Part shown: piece after piece, positions 7,250-13,785 of the stretch
Numbering within the stretch: position 1 is the first letter of the stretch
Layout: each line of letters starts with the position of its first letter
Source of the DNA: Gammaproteobacteria bacterium
GTDB lineage: Bacteria; Pseudomonadota; Gammaproteobacteria; JALTLT01
Direction: 5' to 3'
NCBI GenBank assembly: GCA_027001815.1
Contig: JALTLT010000135.1
Span: 231 to 21,733 of the forward strand
DNA length: 21,503 nucleotides
The notes under the pieces: generated by a model
What the model saw: only the letters and a program-made list of their open reading frames with translations
What the model was told of the DNA's origin: nothing
Databases searched by the model: none
Translations under genes and position numbers: made by a program

Positions 7250-8415
7250 CACTCCACCGAGACGAAGTCGATGCTGATCCGGTTGCCGGCCACCGGGCGG
7301 AACCGCTCGTCGGCGAAGCGCCGGTGGAGGGGGTGGTCCCGGTAGCTGTCGATCACCGCCGGGTGGCAGAACTCCACCACCCAGCAGTAGCGGTAGGCCG
7401 CATCGCCCTGCACCGCCCGGCCGGTGACCACCCGCAGCACGCCGGGGATGGTGGAGAGCACCCGGCGCCCCTCCTCCATCATCGACTCCACGCCCGCCTC
7501 GTCGAGCCCCTCGATGTTGTAGTAGATGAGGTGCTCCACCGGCGCCCAGGGGGTGCACGCCTCCAGCACCTCGCCGGCGCGGCCGGCGCCGCCCCATAGA
7601 CGGATGCAGCGCTCGGTCTCGGCGGCCACCGCCTCGGCGACCCCCGCCACGCGGGCGGTGTAGCCGCCGCTGCCGTTCTCACCGATCCGCCGGCCGGCGG
7701 CGTCGGCCAGCGCGGTATAGTAGTTGATCTTGGCCACCCCCCGCTCGATGAGGGCGAGGAACTGTTCGTCGGAGAGGCCGGTGCCGCCGTGGATCACCAG
7801 CGGCAGACCGAGCGCCTCGTTCACCTCCGCCAGACGGTCCAGGTCGAGCCGCGGTTCGCCCTTCATGCGACCGTGGACGGTGCCGACGGAGACGGCGAGG
7901 AAGTCGACGCCGGTCTGCTCCACATAGCGCCTCGCCTCCTCGGCGGTGGTGTAGACCACCTCGCCGGGATGGCGCTCCGCATCCTCCCCCTCGACCCCCG
8001 GCACGTAGCCCAGCTCTCCCTCCACCGGCACGCCGCAGCCGCGTGCCATCTCCACCACCTCGCGGGTGCGCGCCACGTTCTCCTCGAAGGGGTGGTGGGA
8101 GGCATCCACCATCACCCCGTTGCAGCCGAGATTGATGCCGCGCACCGCGCTCTCCAGGCTGGCGCCGTGGTCGAGATGGATGGCCACCGGCACCGCAGCA
8201 CGCCGGGCGGCGGCGACCACCGCCGGCATCAGGATGTCGAAATCGAAATAGTCGAAGTGGGACTCGGCGAGGCTGAGGATCACCGGTGCCTCGCACCTCT
8301 CCGCCGCCTGCAGGATCCCCTGCAGGAAGTCGAGACTCACCAGGTCGAAAGCCCCGACGCAGTAGCGGTTGGCGTAGGCGTGGGCCAGCATCTGCTTCAT
8401 GTTCACCAGGGGCAT
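7249..8415 (-). CDS. fba: Class II ketose-bisphosphate (fructose-bisphosphate) aldolase fused to a C-terminal Dabb domain
   Basis: The first ~290 residues are a zinc-dependent class II aldolase, which cleaves or forms fructose-1,6-bisphosphate and, in autotrophs, sedoheptulose bisphosphate. Motifs seen: GAFDLVSLDF (21-30), HLDHGASLE with Asp82 and zinc ligand His83, VMVDASHHPFEENV (101-114), VEGELG (131-136), AVSVGTVHG with His181, VIHGGTGL with His209, and KINYYTAL (229-236). Residues ~292-388 form a Dabb (stress-response A/B barrel) domain: PVEHLIYYN, a helix ending in IPGVLRVVTG, then VVEFCHPAVIDSYRDHP and a final beta strand. A Dabb domain at this place is recorded for the aldolase of Hydrogenophilus thermoluteolus, a Calvin-cycle autotroph. 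The ATG at 8415 has AGGAGG nine bases upstream. The GatY/KbaY tagatose-bisphosphate subfamily is an alternative for the substrate. Confidence 0.9.
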   Translation of the reverse strand: MPLVNMKQMLAHAYANRYCVGAFDLVSLDFLQGILQAAERCEAPVILSLAESHFDYFDFDILMPAVVAAARRAAVPVAIHLDHGASLESAVRGINLGCNGVMVDASHHPFEENVARTREVVEMARGCGVPVEGELGYVPGVEGEDAERHPGEVVYTTAEEARRYVEQTGVDFLAVSVGTVHGRMKGEPRLDLDRLAEVNEALGLPLVIHGGTGLSDEQFLALIERGVAKINYYTALADAAGRRIGENGSGGYTARVAGVAEAVAAETERCIRLWGGAGRAGEVLEACTPWAPVEHLIYYNIEGLDEAGVESMMEEGRRVLSTIPGVLRVVTGRAVQGDAAYRYCWVVEFCHPAVIDSYRDHPLHRRFADERFRPVAGNRISIDFVSVE

Positions 8416-8467
8416 GGATCTTCTCCTCCTCGACGGGCGTCGTGCCGCCAGATACGGACGGCTGCGC

Positions 8468-8496
8468 ATTGTACCAGCGACGGCGGCGCCGGCCCA
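8468..8496 (-). promoter_or_regulatory. Possible promoter of the aldolase gene
   Basis: On the minus strand TACAAT (plus 8468-8473) lies 52 bases upstream of the aldolase ATG, and the hexamer 17 bases further up (plus 8491-8496) reads TGGGCC, three of six matches to the -35 consensus. It lies in the 103-base gap after glcF. If real, the aldolase is transcribed apart from glcDEF. Confidence 0.4.
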
Positions 8497-8518
8497 TCAG
8501 ATGGCGGTTGCGGGATCC

Positions 8519-9739
8519 TCAGTCTGCGCCTGCGAGGCGATCGAGCAGCTCGATCCAGTGGTGGACCGGGCGGCCCAGTCCCTCCTCCAGGTGGAGCTGG
8601 CAGCCGATGTTGGCGGTGGCGTAGAGGTCGGGCCCCTCCGCCGAGAGGGCATCGCAGCGACGCCGCTGCAGCTCTCGCGAGAGTTCCGGCTGGAGGAGGG
8701 AGTAGGTGCCCGCCGAGCCGCAGCAGAGATGGGCGTCGGCCACCGGCACCGTCCGGTAACCCACCCGCTCCAGCAGCCGCTCCACCCGGCCCGCCAGGCC
8801 CTGCCCGTGCCGCAGGGTGCAGGGGGCGTGGAAGGCGACCCGTTCTCCGGCGGCCCGTCCCAGGGGGGCCAGGTCGAGCGACTCCAGGAGCTCCAGAGGG
8901 TCGCGGGCGAGCGTCGCCACCTGGCGCCCCCGTTCCGCCCAGCGGGGATCGCCGGCCAGCAGCTCGCCATACTCCTTCACCTGCAGTCCGCAGGCGCTGG
9001 CGGCGACCACGATCGCCTCGGCGCCCGCCTCCACCTCCGGCCACCACGCCTCCAGGTTGCGGATCATCCGCCGCCGCGCCTCCTCCTCCGCCTGCAGGTG
9101 CTGCTCCACGGCGCCGCAGCATCCCTGGCCCTCCGGGCGCACCACCGTGATACCGAGCCGGTCGAGCACCCGGGCGAGCGCCGCGTTGGTGTCGCCCCGC
9201 AGCGCCTTCTGGGCGCACCCCTCCAGCAGGATCACCTGCCGCGACCGGCCGGCGGCGGGCCAGTCACGCGCCCCCCTCACACTCGGCACCCGGCGCCTCA
9301 GCGGGGTCGGCAGCAACGGCCGTGCCCATCCGGCCAGCCGCGCCAGGGGACCGAACAGTCCCGCCTCCGGCAGCAGGCGGCGCAGGGCGGCCCGCACCAG
9401 CCGCTCCCGCGTGCCACGCGGCACCCTCGCCTCCACCACCGACCGGCCGATCTCCAGCAGCCGGTGATAGCCGACGCCGGAGGGGCAGGTGGTCTCGCAG
9501 GAGCGGCAGGTGAGGCAGCGGTCGAGATGGTGGCGGGTGCGCTCGGAGACGCTCTGCCCCTCCAGCATCGCCTTGATCAGGTAGATGCGCCCGCGTGGCC
9601 CGTCCAGCTCGTCGCCGGTGAGCTGGTAGGTGGGGCAGGTGGCGGTACAGAATCCGCAGTGGACACAGGCGCGCAGGATCCGCTCCGCCTCTTCCAGGCG
9701 GCGCTCGTCGAGCAGGGAGGCGTCGAGTCGGGTCTGCAT
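8519..9739 (-). CDS. glcF: Glycolate oxidase iron-sulfur subunit
   Basis: GlcF is the Fe-S and quinone-side subunit of glycolate oxidase (glycolate dehydrogenase), which converts glycolate to glyoxylate and passes electrons to the respiratory chain. The 406-residue protein has two 4Fe-4S motifs: Cys25/28/31/35 in CVHCGFCTATCP and Cys75/78/81/85 in CLTCRSCETTCP. Two cysteine-rich CCG regions follow: EGCAQKAL with GQGCCGA, and HAPCTLRHG with LCCGSAGTYSLLQPEL. Its ATG overlaps the glcE stop by one base (TGATG), so translation is probably coupled. Close relatives include the lactate-utilisation LutA/HdrD families, but glcD and glcE beside it make glycolate oxidase the best call. Confidence 0.95.
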   Translation of the reverse strand: MQTRLDASLLDERRLEEAERILRACVHCGFCTATCPTYQLTGDELDGPRGRIYLIKAMLEGQSVSERTRHHLDRCLTCRSCETTCPSGVGYHRLLEIGRSVVEARVPRGTRERLVRAALRRLLPEAGLFGPLARLAGWARPLLPTPLRRRVPSVRGARDWPAAGRSRQVILLEGCAQKALRGDTNAALARVLDRLGITVVRPEGQGCCGAVEQHLQAEEEARRRMIRNLEAWWPEVEAGAEAIVVAASACGLQVKEYGELLAGDPRWAERGRQVATLARDPLELLESLDLAPLGRAAGERVAFHAPCTLRHGQGLAGRVERLLERVGYRTVPVADAHLCCGSAGTYSLLQPELSRELQRRRCDALSAEGPDLYATANIGCQLHLEEGLGRPVHHWIELLDRLAGAD

Positions 9740-10806
9740 CAGCGCAACGGAAAGAGCTTGCCGGGGTTGAGGATGCCGGAGGGATCAAAGGCGCGCGCCA
9801 CCAACCGGTGGAGGTTGAGCAGGGGGCGCGGCAGGGGCTGGAAGGGCGCCACCCCCTCAACCGCCTCGCCTCTCCAGAGGGTGGCGTGCCCCCCCGTCGC
9901 GGCGGCCGCGGCCTGCACCCGCTCCGCCGGGGCGGTAGTGCGCAGCCAGCGCAGGGCGCCACCCCACTCCACCAGCCACACCCCCTCCAGTCGCGGCAAG
10001 GGGGCGGTGGAAGGGAGCGAGAGGCGCCAGAGACGCCCCTCCCCCTCGCTGAAGAAGGGGAGACGCTGCTCGCGCAGCGCCTCCCAGAAACGCTCCCCCC
10101 CCACCAGTGGTTCACCACCCAGGCGGCATCGGGCCGCCTCCACCGCGGTGGGGGTCCCTTCCAGCCGCAGATGGAGCCTCCCCTGGTGATGGCAGGTGGC
10201 GGTGAGCGGCAGCGGCTGGCCCGCCCAGCGGTTGACGCGCTCGATCGCCTCCGCCGCATCGTCGCATCCCTGGACGAGGGTGAGGTCCGCCTCGGGGCGC
10301 GGCAGCACCTTGAGGCTCGCCTCCAGGATCACCCCCAGGGTGCCGAAGCTGCCGACCACCAGCCGCGAGACGTCGTATCCGGCCACATTCTTCATCACCG
10401 TGCCACCGAAGCGCAGCACCTCGCCCCGACCGTTGATCAGGCGCACGCCGAGGGTGAAATCGCGGGCCGCGCCGGCCCAGGGACGCCGCGGCCCCGACAG
10501 GCCGGCGGCGAGGGTGCCGCCGAGAGTCGCCCCCTCTCCGTAGCGGGGAGGCTCGAAGGGGAGCATCTGTCCCGCCTCCGCCAGCGTCGCCTCCAGCTCG
10601 CGGAGGGGTGTACCGGCCCGGGCGGTGACCACCAGTTCGCGGGGCTGGTAGTCGACGATGCCGGAGTGGCCCGCCAGCTCCAGGGGCACCCCCTCCACCT
10701 CCGGGCCGAGGAACCCCTTGGTGCCTCCGCCACGGGTCACCAGCGGCGTGCCCCGTTCGAAGGCCCCCTTCACCTCCCCCTGCAGCAGCGGAGTGAGATC
10801 GCTCAC
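9739..10806 (-). CDS. glcE: Glycolate oxidase FAD-binding subunit
   Basis: GlcE is the second FAD-binding-fold subunit of glycolate oxidase. The 355-residue protein has a PCMH-type FAD domain with VTRGGGTKGFLG near the start, GEGATLGGTLAAGLSGPRRPW, RDFTLGVRLINGRGEVLRFGG, and KNVAGYDVSRLVVGSFGTLGVI, and it ends in the family signature DPSGILNPGKLFP. The start is GTG at 10806, which overlaps the glcD stop by four bases (GTGA); the reading upstream of it is an unrelated arginine- and proline-rich shadow of glcD. This makes a tightly coupled D-E-F order as in other proteobacteria. Confidence 0.95.
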   Translation of the reverse strand: MSDLTPLLQGEVKGAFERGTPLVTRGGGTKGFLGPEVEGVPLELAGHSGIVDYQPRELVVTARAGTPLRELEATLAEAGQMLPFEPPRYGEGATLGGTLAAGLSGPRRPWAGAARDFTLGVRLINGRGEVLRFGGTVMKNVAGYDVSRLVVGSFGTLGVILEASLKVLPRPEADLTLVQGCDDAAEAIERVNRWAGQPLPLTATCHHQGRLHLRLEGTPTAVEAARCRLGGEPLVGGERFWEALREQRLPFFSEGEGRLWRLSLPSTAPLPRLEGVWLVEWGGALRWLRTTAPAERVQAAAAATGGHATLWRGEAVEGVAPFQPLPRPLLNLHRLVARAFDPSGILNPGKLFPLR

Positions 10807-12269
10807 GATTCCGCCCCCCGGCTGCCCGGCGGCACCAGCAGATCTCCCCCCAGGGCGCGGTACTCGCTGCAGCGCCGCGGCCGGGGTACCGCCTTGCCCG
10901 GGTTGAGCTGTTCCCGGGGATCGAAGGCGCGGCGCAGCCGGAGGAACTGCTCCAGCTCCACCGGCTCGAACTGCACGCACATCTGGCGGATCTTCTCATG
11001 GCCCACCCCGTGCTCTCCGGTGATGGTACCGCCCACCGCCACGCTCAGTTCCAGGATCTCCGCCCCCATCGCCTCCGCCTTCTCCAGGTCGCCGGGACGG
11101 TTGGCGTCGTAGAGGATCAGGGGATGGAGGTTGCCGTCACCGGCATGGAAGACGTTGGCCACCGGCAGACCGTACCTCTCCGAGAGGCGGGCGATGCCGG
11201 TCAGCACCTCGCCGAGCCGCCGGCGGGGCACCGTGCCGTCCATGCAGTAGTAGTCGGGCGAGATGCGGCCGACCGCCGGGAAGGCGGACTTGCGGCCGGC
11301 CCAGAAGCGGAGCCTCTCAGCCTCGTCGCGGGCGGTGCGCACCTCGGTGGCGCCCGCCTCGCGCAGGATCTCCCGCACCCTCAGGATGTGCTCGGAGACC
11401 TCCTCGTTGGTGCCATCCAGCTCGCAGAGGAGGATCGCCGCCGCCTCCACCGGGTAGCCGGCCTGGCAGAACGCCTCGGCGGCCCGGATCGCCAGGCCGT
11501 CCATCATCTCCAGCCCGGCGGGGATGATCCCGGCGGCGATGATCGCCCCCACCGCATCGGCTGCCCGCACCACGTCGTCGAAGGCAGCCAGCGCCACCTG
11601 GGCCCGTTCGGGACGCGGGAGGAGGCGGACCCGCGCCTCCACCACCACCCCCAGCATCCCCTCGGAGCCGTTGAGCAGCGCCAGCAGATCGAGGCCGGGG
11701 GCGTCCAGGGCGGCGGAGCCGAGGGTGACCTGCTCCCCGTCGGCCAGCACCACCTTCGCCTCCAGCACGTTGTGCACCGTGAGGCCGTACTTGAGGCAAT
11801 GGACGCCCCCCGAGTTCTCGGCGATGTTGCCGCCGATGGTGCAGGCGATCTGCGATGAGGGGTCGGGGGCGTAGTAGAGGCCGTGGGGTGCCGCCGCCTC
11901 CGAGATGGCCAGGTTGCGCACCCCCGGCTCCACCCGGGCGGTGCGCGCCAGGGGATCGATCTCCAGGATGCGGTCGAGACGGGCCAGACCCAGCAGCACC
12001 CCCTCCCGGTGGGGCAGCGCCCCGCCGGAGAGACCGGTGCCGGCACCGCGGGTCACCACCGGCACCTGCAGCCGGTGACAGAGACGCATCACCGCCCGTA
12101 CCTGTTCCGCATTCTCCGGCAGCACCGCCACCCGCGGCAGCTCCCGGTAGGCGGGCAGACCGTCGCACTCATAGGGGCGCAGCGCCTCCTCGCCGGTGAT
12201 CACCGCCTCGGCGGGTAGCAGGCGCCGGAGTTCGGTGATCACCGGATGGAGGCGGCCTCGCTCAGCCAC
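10803..12269 (-). CDS. glcD: Glycolate oxidase catalytic subunit, FAD-linked
   Basis: GlcD is the FAD-linked oxidase subunit that oxidises glycolate to glyoxylate, the entry step of the salvage pathways that recycle phosphoglycolate. The 488-residue protein has the FAD-binding region with VTRGAGTGLSGGALP, DPSSQIACTIGGNIAENSGGVHCLKYG and NGSEGMLGVVVEARVRLLP, and the C-terminal FAD-linked oxidase domain with NVFHAGDGNLHP, GGTITGEHGVGHEK and FDPREQLNPGK. It is close to the 499 residues of E. coli GlcD. The start is GTG at 12269 with AGG nine bases upstream; no ATG is available in frame. D-lactate dehydrogenases share the fold, but overlap with glcE and glcF supports the call. Confidence 0.94.
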   Translation of the reverse strand: MAERGRLHPVITELRRLLPAEAVITGEEALRPYECDGLPAYRELPRVAVLPENAEQVRAVMRLCHRLQVPVVTRGAGTGLSGGALPHREGVLLGLARLDRILEIDPLARTARVEPGVRNLAISEAAAPHGLYYAPDPSSQIACTIGGNIAENSGGVHCLKYGLTVHNVLEAKVVLADGEQVTLGSAALDAPGLDLLALLNGSEGMLGVVVEARVRLLPRPERAQVALAAFDDVVRAADAVGAIIAAGIIPAGLEMMDGLAIRAAEAFCQAGYPVEAAAILLCELDGTNEEVSEHILRVREILREAGATEVRTARDEAERLRFWAGRKSAFPAVGRISPDYYCMDGTVPRRRLGEVLTGIARLSERYGLPVANVFHAGDGNLHPLILYDANRPGDLEKAEAMGAEILELSVAVGGTITGEHGVGHEKIRQMCVQFEPVELEQFLRLRRAFDPREQLNPGKAVPRPRRCSEYRALGGDLLVPPGSRGAES

Positions 12270-12315
12270 CGGCCGATGCCTGTCGGGATTGGGGAGATAC
12301 GCCTTTCATGAGGGC

Positions 12316-12321
12316 ATTATA
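12316..12321 (-). promoter_or_regulatory. Likely -10 box of glcDEF
   Basis: A perfect TATAAT on the minus strand lies 46 bases upstream of the glcD GTG, giving a leader of about 40 bases. The hexamer at 17-base spacing (plus 12339-12344) reads ACGATT, a poor -35, so an activator may be needed. An ATG at 12309, right at the expected transcript start, opens a 15-codon frame that ends inside glcD. Confidence 0.5.
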
Positions 12322-12418
12322 CCGGCGTTCTCGCATCGAATCGTGGGACAATCCGTGGGGAATTGGCCGCCCGTCGGGCTTCGAGCGGTGGGCAGATCCT
12401 GGCGATCTCCGCGGCGGA

Positions 12419-12480
12419 CCCGTTTCTCCGCGAGGAAGATCCACCGGACACTCATCGCTTTCCCGCTCACACCTGCCTCC
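12419..12480 (-). repeat. Repeat copy B, inverted relative to copy A at 12714-12774
   Basis: Read on the minus strand, this 62-base stretch aligns along its whole length with plus-strand 12714-12774, roughly four fifths identical by eye. The core TGTCCGGTGGA is identical in both, as are GGCAGG near the start and AACGGG at the end. In this copy the palindrome at the core is degenerate. The two copies face opposite ways and bracket tRNA-Leu(UAA). The rest of 12270-12557 holds only the two predicted -10 boxes. Confidence 0.75.
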
Positions 12481-12536
12481 CGCGGCGGGGCACCCGACGG
12501 CTCGAGATCGAAAGGCCCCCGGTGCAGGAAATGACC

Positions 12537-12542
12537 TATAAT
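12537..12542 (+). promoter_or_regulatory. Likely -10 box for tRNA-Leu(UAA)
   Basis: A perfect TATAAT sits 15 bases before the tRNA 5' end, a normal distance for a tRNA promoter with a short leader. The -35 position is occupied by GGCCCC, which does not fit, so the call depends on the -10 and its placement. Confidence 0.5.
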
Positions 12543-12557
12543 GGCAGCTCCCGCCGA

Positions 12558-12644
12558 GCCCGGATGGCGAAATTGGTAGACGCAAGGGACTTAAAATCCC
12601 TCGGGGGCGACCCCGTGCCGGTTCGAGCCCGGCTCCGGGCACCA
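12558..12644 (+). tRNA. tRNA-Leu (anticodon UAA)
   Basis: An 87-nt class II tRNA. The acceptor arm GCCCGGA (12558-12564) pairs with TCCGGGC (12634-12640). The anticodon stem AGGGA/TCCCT holds loop CTTAAAA, anticodon UAA. A long variable arm is present, the T arm has GGTTCGAGCC, and A73 plus CCA ends at 12644. In E. coli the equivalent gene (leuZ) follows tRNA-Gly(GCC) and tRNA-Cys(GCA) in one operon; here those two lie about 1 kb away on the other strand. Confidence 0.97.
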
Positions 12645-12713
12645 TTCCCGACCGACCATGGAGCCGTTCCTTCGACGCGTAACGCGCCAAATGGTTTGCG
12701 ACCCGGGGGCGTT

Positions 12714-12774
12714 GGCGGCAGGGGTGAGCCGGAAAACGAGGAATGTCCGGTGGACATTCCTTCCGGCGAACGGG
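12714..12774 (+). repeat. Repeat copy A with perfect palindrome
   Basis: This 61-base unit matches copy B at 12419-12480 in opposite orientation. Its centre is a 10-bp stem, AGGAATGTCC (12739-12748) against GGACATTCCT (12752-12761), with triloop GGT. It starts 70 bases after tRNA-Leu(UAA). It resembles extragenic palindromic repeats in scale, but I cannot assign it to a named family. Confidence 0.75.
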
Positions 12775-12858
12775 CTTGCCACGGATGGCAGGCCCCGGCC
12801 CTGCAAGCGGAGCAGGACCGCGCAGCGCCGCAGGCCGCCGACGAGCCCCCGGGGGTGA

Positions 12859-12895
12859 GGAGAGACCCTTCGTCCAGTGGACGAAGGGTCTCTCC
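12859..12895. repeat. Perfect 17-bp stem hairpin with AGT triloop
   Basis: GGAGAGACCCTTCGTCC (12859-12875) is perfectly complementary to 12879-12895, leaving the triloop AGT. The innermost part, GTCC-loop-GGAC, is the same as in copy A apart from one loop base (AGT for GGT). No T tract follows on either strand, so a terminator role is unlikely. If transcribed it would be a good double-strand-RNase substrate. Confidence 0.85.
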
Positions 12896-12900
12896 GAACG

Positions 12901-12959
12901 CCCCGCCGGGGATGGCGGGGCCGGGCTTTTCGGCGAAGCAGGACAGCACAGCCGAAAAG
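12901..12959. repeat. Two further adjacent hairpins
   Basis: CCCCGCC (12901-12907) pairs with GGCGGGG (12914-12920) around a 6-nt loop. CTTTTCGGC (12926-12934) pairs perfectly with GCCGAAAAG (12951-12959) around a 16-nt loop. They continue the palindrome series and have no gene association that I can see. Confidence 0.7.
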
Positions 12960-13012
12960 GGTTCACGGCGTCCCCCGGAAGGGCCTTCCCCCTCTCGGGA
13001 CGGAGCTGCGCG

Positions 13013-13180
13013 CTAGCAGGATGTTGAAAAAGGCCGTCCTGGCTTTTTCAACGCCGGAAGCCGAACATGCGATTTCCGGCTTCCTCACGTTTTCAATGAC
13101 TCGCCGTCATCGAAAACGGCGGCGCATCCCTGCACCGCAGTACAGGCTGCCGAAAAACGGTGTTTTTCGGCAGCTGCTAG
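13013..13180. mobile_element. 168-bp MITE-like element with inverted ends and four internal hairpins
   Basis: The left end starts CTAGCAG and reaches GAAAAA; the right end, read in reverse, also starts CTAGCAG and reaches GAAAAA. Inside are four stems: GTTGAAAAAG/CTTTTTCAAC (13023-13052), GGAAGCCG/CGGCTTCC (13056-13084), a 12-pair stem with one mismatch at 13088-13118 (arms CGTTTTC and GAAAACG), and the perfect 13-bp stem GCTGCCGAAAAAC with triloop GGT (13146-13174). No open frame of note lies inside and I see no clear target-site duplication. It looks like a non-autonomous intergenic repeat; whether it has mobilised is unknown. Confidence 0.55.
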
Positions 13181-13218
13181 ATCAAGGCCAGACATCCCGC
13201 CACCAACCGGACAGGATC

Positions 13219-13623
13219 ATGAACGAGAGACCCGACAACCCCACGCCCTACGAAGCGATCGGCGGCGAGGCTGGCCTGCGCCGGCTGGTCCACCACTTCT
13301 ACCGGATCATGGACGAGGCCCCGGAGGCGCGGGAGATCCGCCGCATGCACGGCGACGATCTGGTCTCCATCGAGGAGAAGCTCTTCGACTTCCTCTCCGG
13401 CTGGCTCGGCGGCCCGCCCCTTTACGTCCGCAAGTACGGCCACCCCATGCTGCGCCGCCGACACCTGCCCTTCCCCATCGGCGAGCGGGAACGCGACCAG
13501 TGGATGTTCTGCATGAGACGCGCACTGGAGGAGACAGAGATGGAGGAGGCCCTGCGCCGTGAGCTCGAGCTCCAGTTCCGGCGCATGGCGGACCACATGA
13601 TCAATCGCCCCGGAAAGAGGTGA
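13219..13623 (+). CDS. Group II truncated haemoglobin
   Basis: A 134-residue haem protein of the trHbO (GlbO/YjbI-like) class, which binds O2 and is linked in other bacteria to oxygen handling or to nitrosative and peroxide stress. The product shows Tyr28 at the expected B10 position, the FDFLSGWLGGPPLYVRKYGHPMLRRRH segment split over residues 56-82 with His82 as the expected proximal ligand, and the group II Trp95 in RDQW. It is full length. The ATG has AGGA only three bases away, a weak ribosome site, and no clear promoter lies upstream because the MITE-like element ends 38 bases before the start. It is flanked by repeats on one side and convergent tRNA genes on the other, so no partner gene suggests its role. 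Confidence 0.93.
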   Translation: MNERPDNPTPYEAIGGEAGLRRLVHHFYRIMDEAPEAREIRRMHGDDLVSIEEKLFDFLSGWLGGPPLYVRKYGHPMLRRRHLPFPIGERERDQWMFCMRRALEETEMEEALRRELELQFRRMADHMINRPGKR

Positions 13624-13635
13624 GAGTGTCGGCCA

Positions 13636-13666
13636 CAAATACGAAGAGGCGCCCGCGAGGGGCGCC
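13636..13666 (-). terminator. Likely terminator of the tRNA-Gly/tRNA-Cys transcript
   Basis: GGCGCCC (13648-13654) and GGGCGCC (13660-13666) form a 7-bp GC stem with a 5-nt loop. Read leftward, the stem is followed by TCTTCGTATTTG, a moderately T-rich tail, and it lies 35 bases past the CCA end of tRNA-Cys. On the plus strand, after the haemoglobin gene, no T tract follows. Confidence 0.55.
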
Positions 13667-13701
13667 CTGGACGGACCGGACTGCGCCGGTTCGGGGGAAG
13701 A

Positions 13702-13775
13702 TGGAGGCTGGGGTCGGAATCGAACCGGCGTACACGGCTTTGCAGGCCGCTGCATAACCACTCTGCCACCCAGCC
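13702..13775 (-). tRNA. tRNA-Cys (anticodon GCA)
   Basis: A 74-nt tRNA on the minus strand. The acceptor arm GGCTGGG pairs with CCCAGCC, U73 and encoded CCA follow, the anticodon loop CTGCAAA gives GCA, and the T arm has GGTTCGATTCC. It is second in a leftward tRNA-Gly, tRNA-Cys unit. Confidence 0.97.
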
Positions 13776-13785
13776 GGACAAGACA

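Larger units (their letters stand above)
12645..13218. other. 574-bp gene-free, palindrome-rich region
   Basis: No reading frame here resembles a protein. Instead there are about ten successive inverted repeats. Those listed separately are 12739-12761, 12859-12895, 12901-12959 and the four inside 13013-13180. Others are GGGCTTGCCA with TGGCAGGCCC (12772-12795, one G-U pair) and GTCCC with GGGAC (12970-13001). The arms do not form one large fold; they look like several independent repeat units placed side by side. No transposase is nearby. Confidence 0.8.

Noticed and set aside
12363..13016. 217-codon plus-strand frame over tRNA-Leu(UAA) and the hairpins
   Set aside because: It reads through a tRNA and palindromes. 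Its peptide similarity to a minus-strand frame upstream comes from the inverted DNA repeat, not from a protein.
12714..13180. CRISPR array
   Set aside because: The hairpins differ in sequence and length and are not evenly spaced direct repeats; no cas gene is present.
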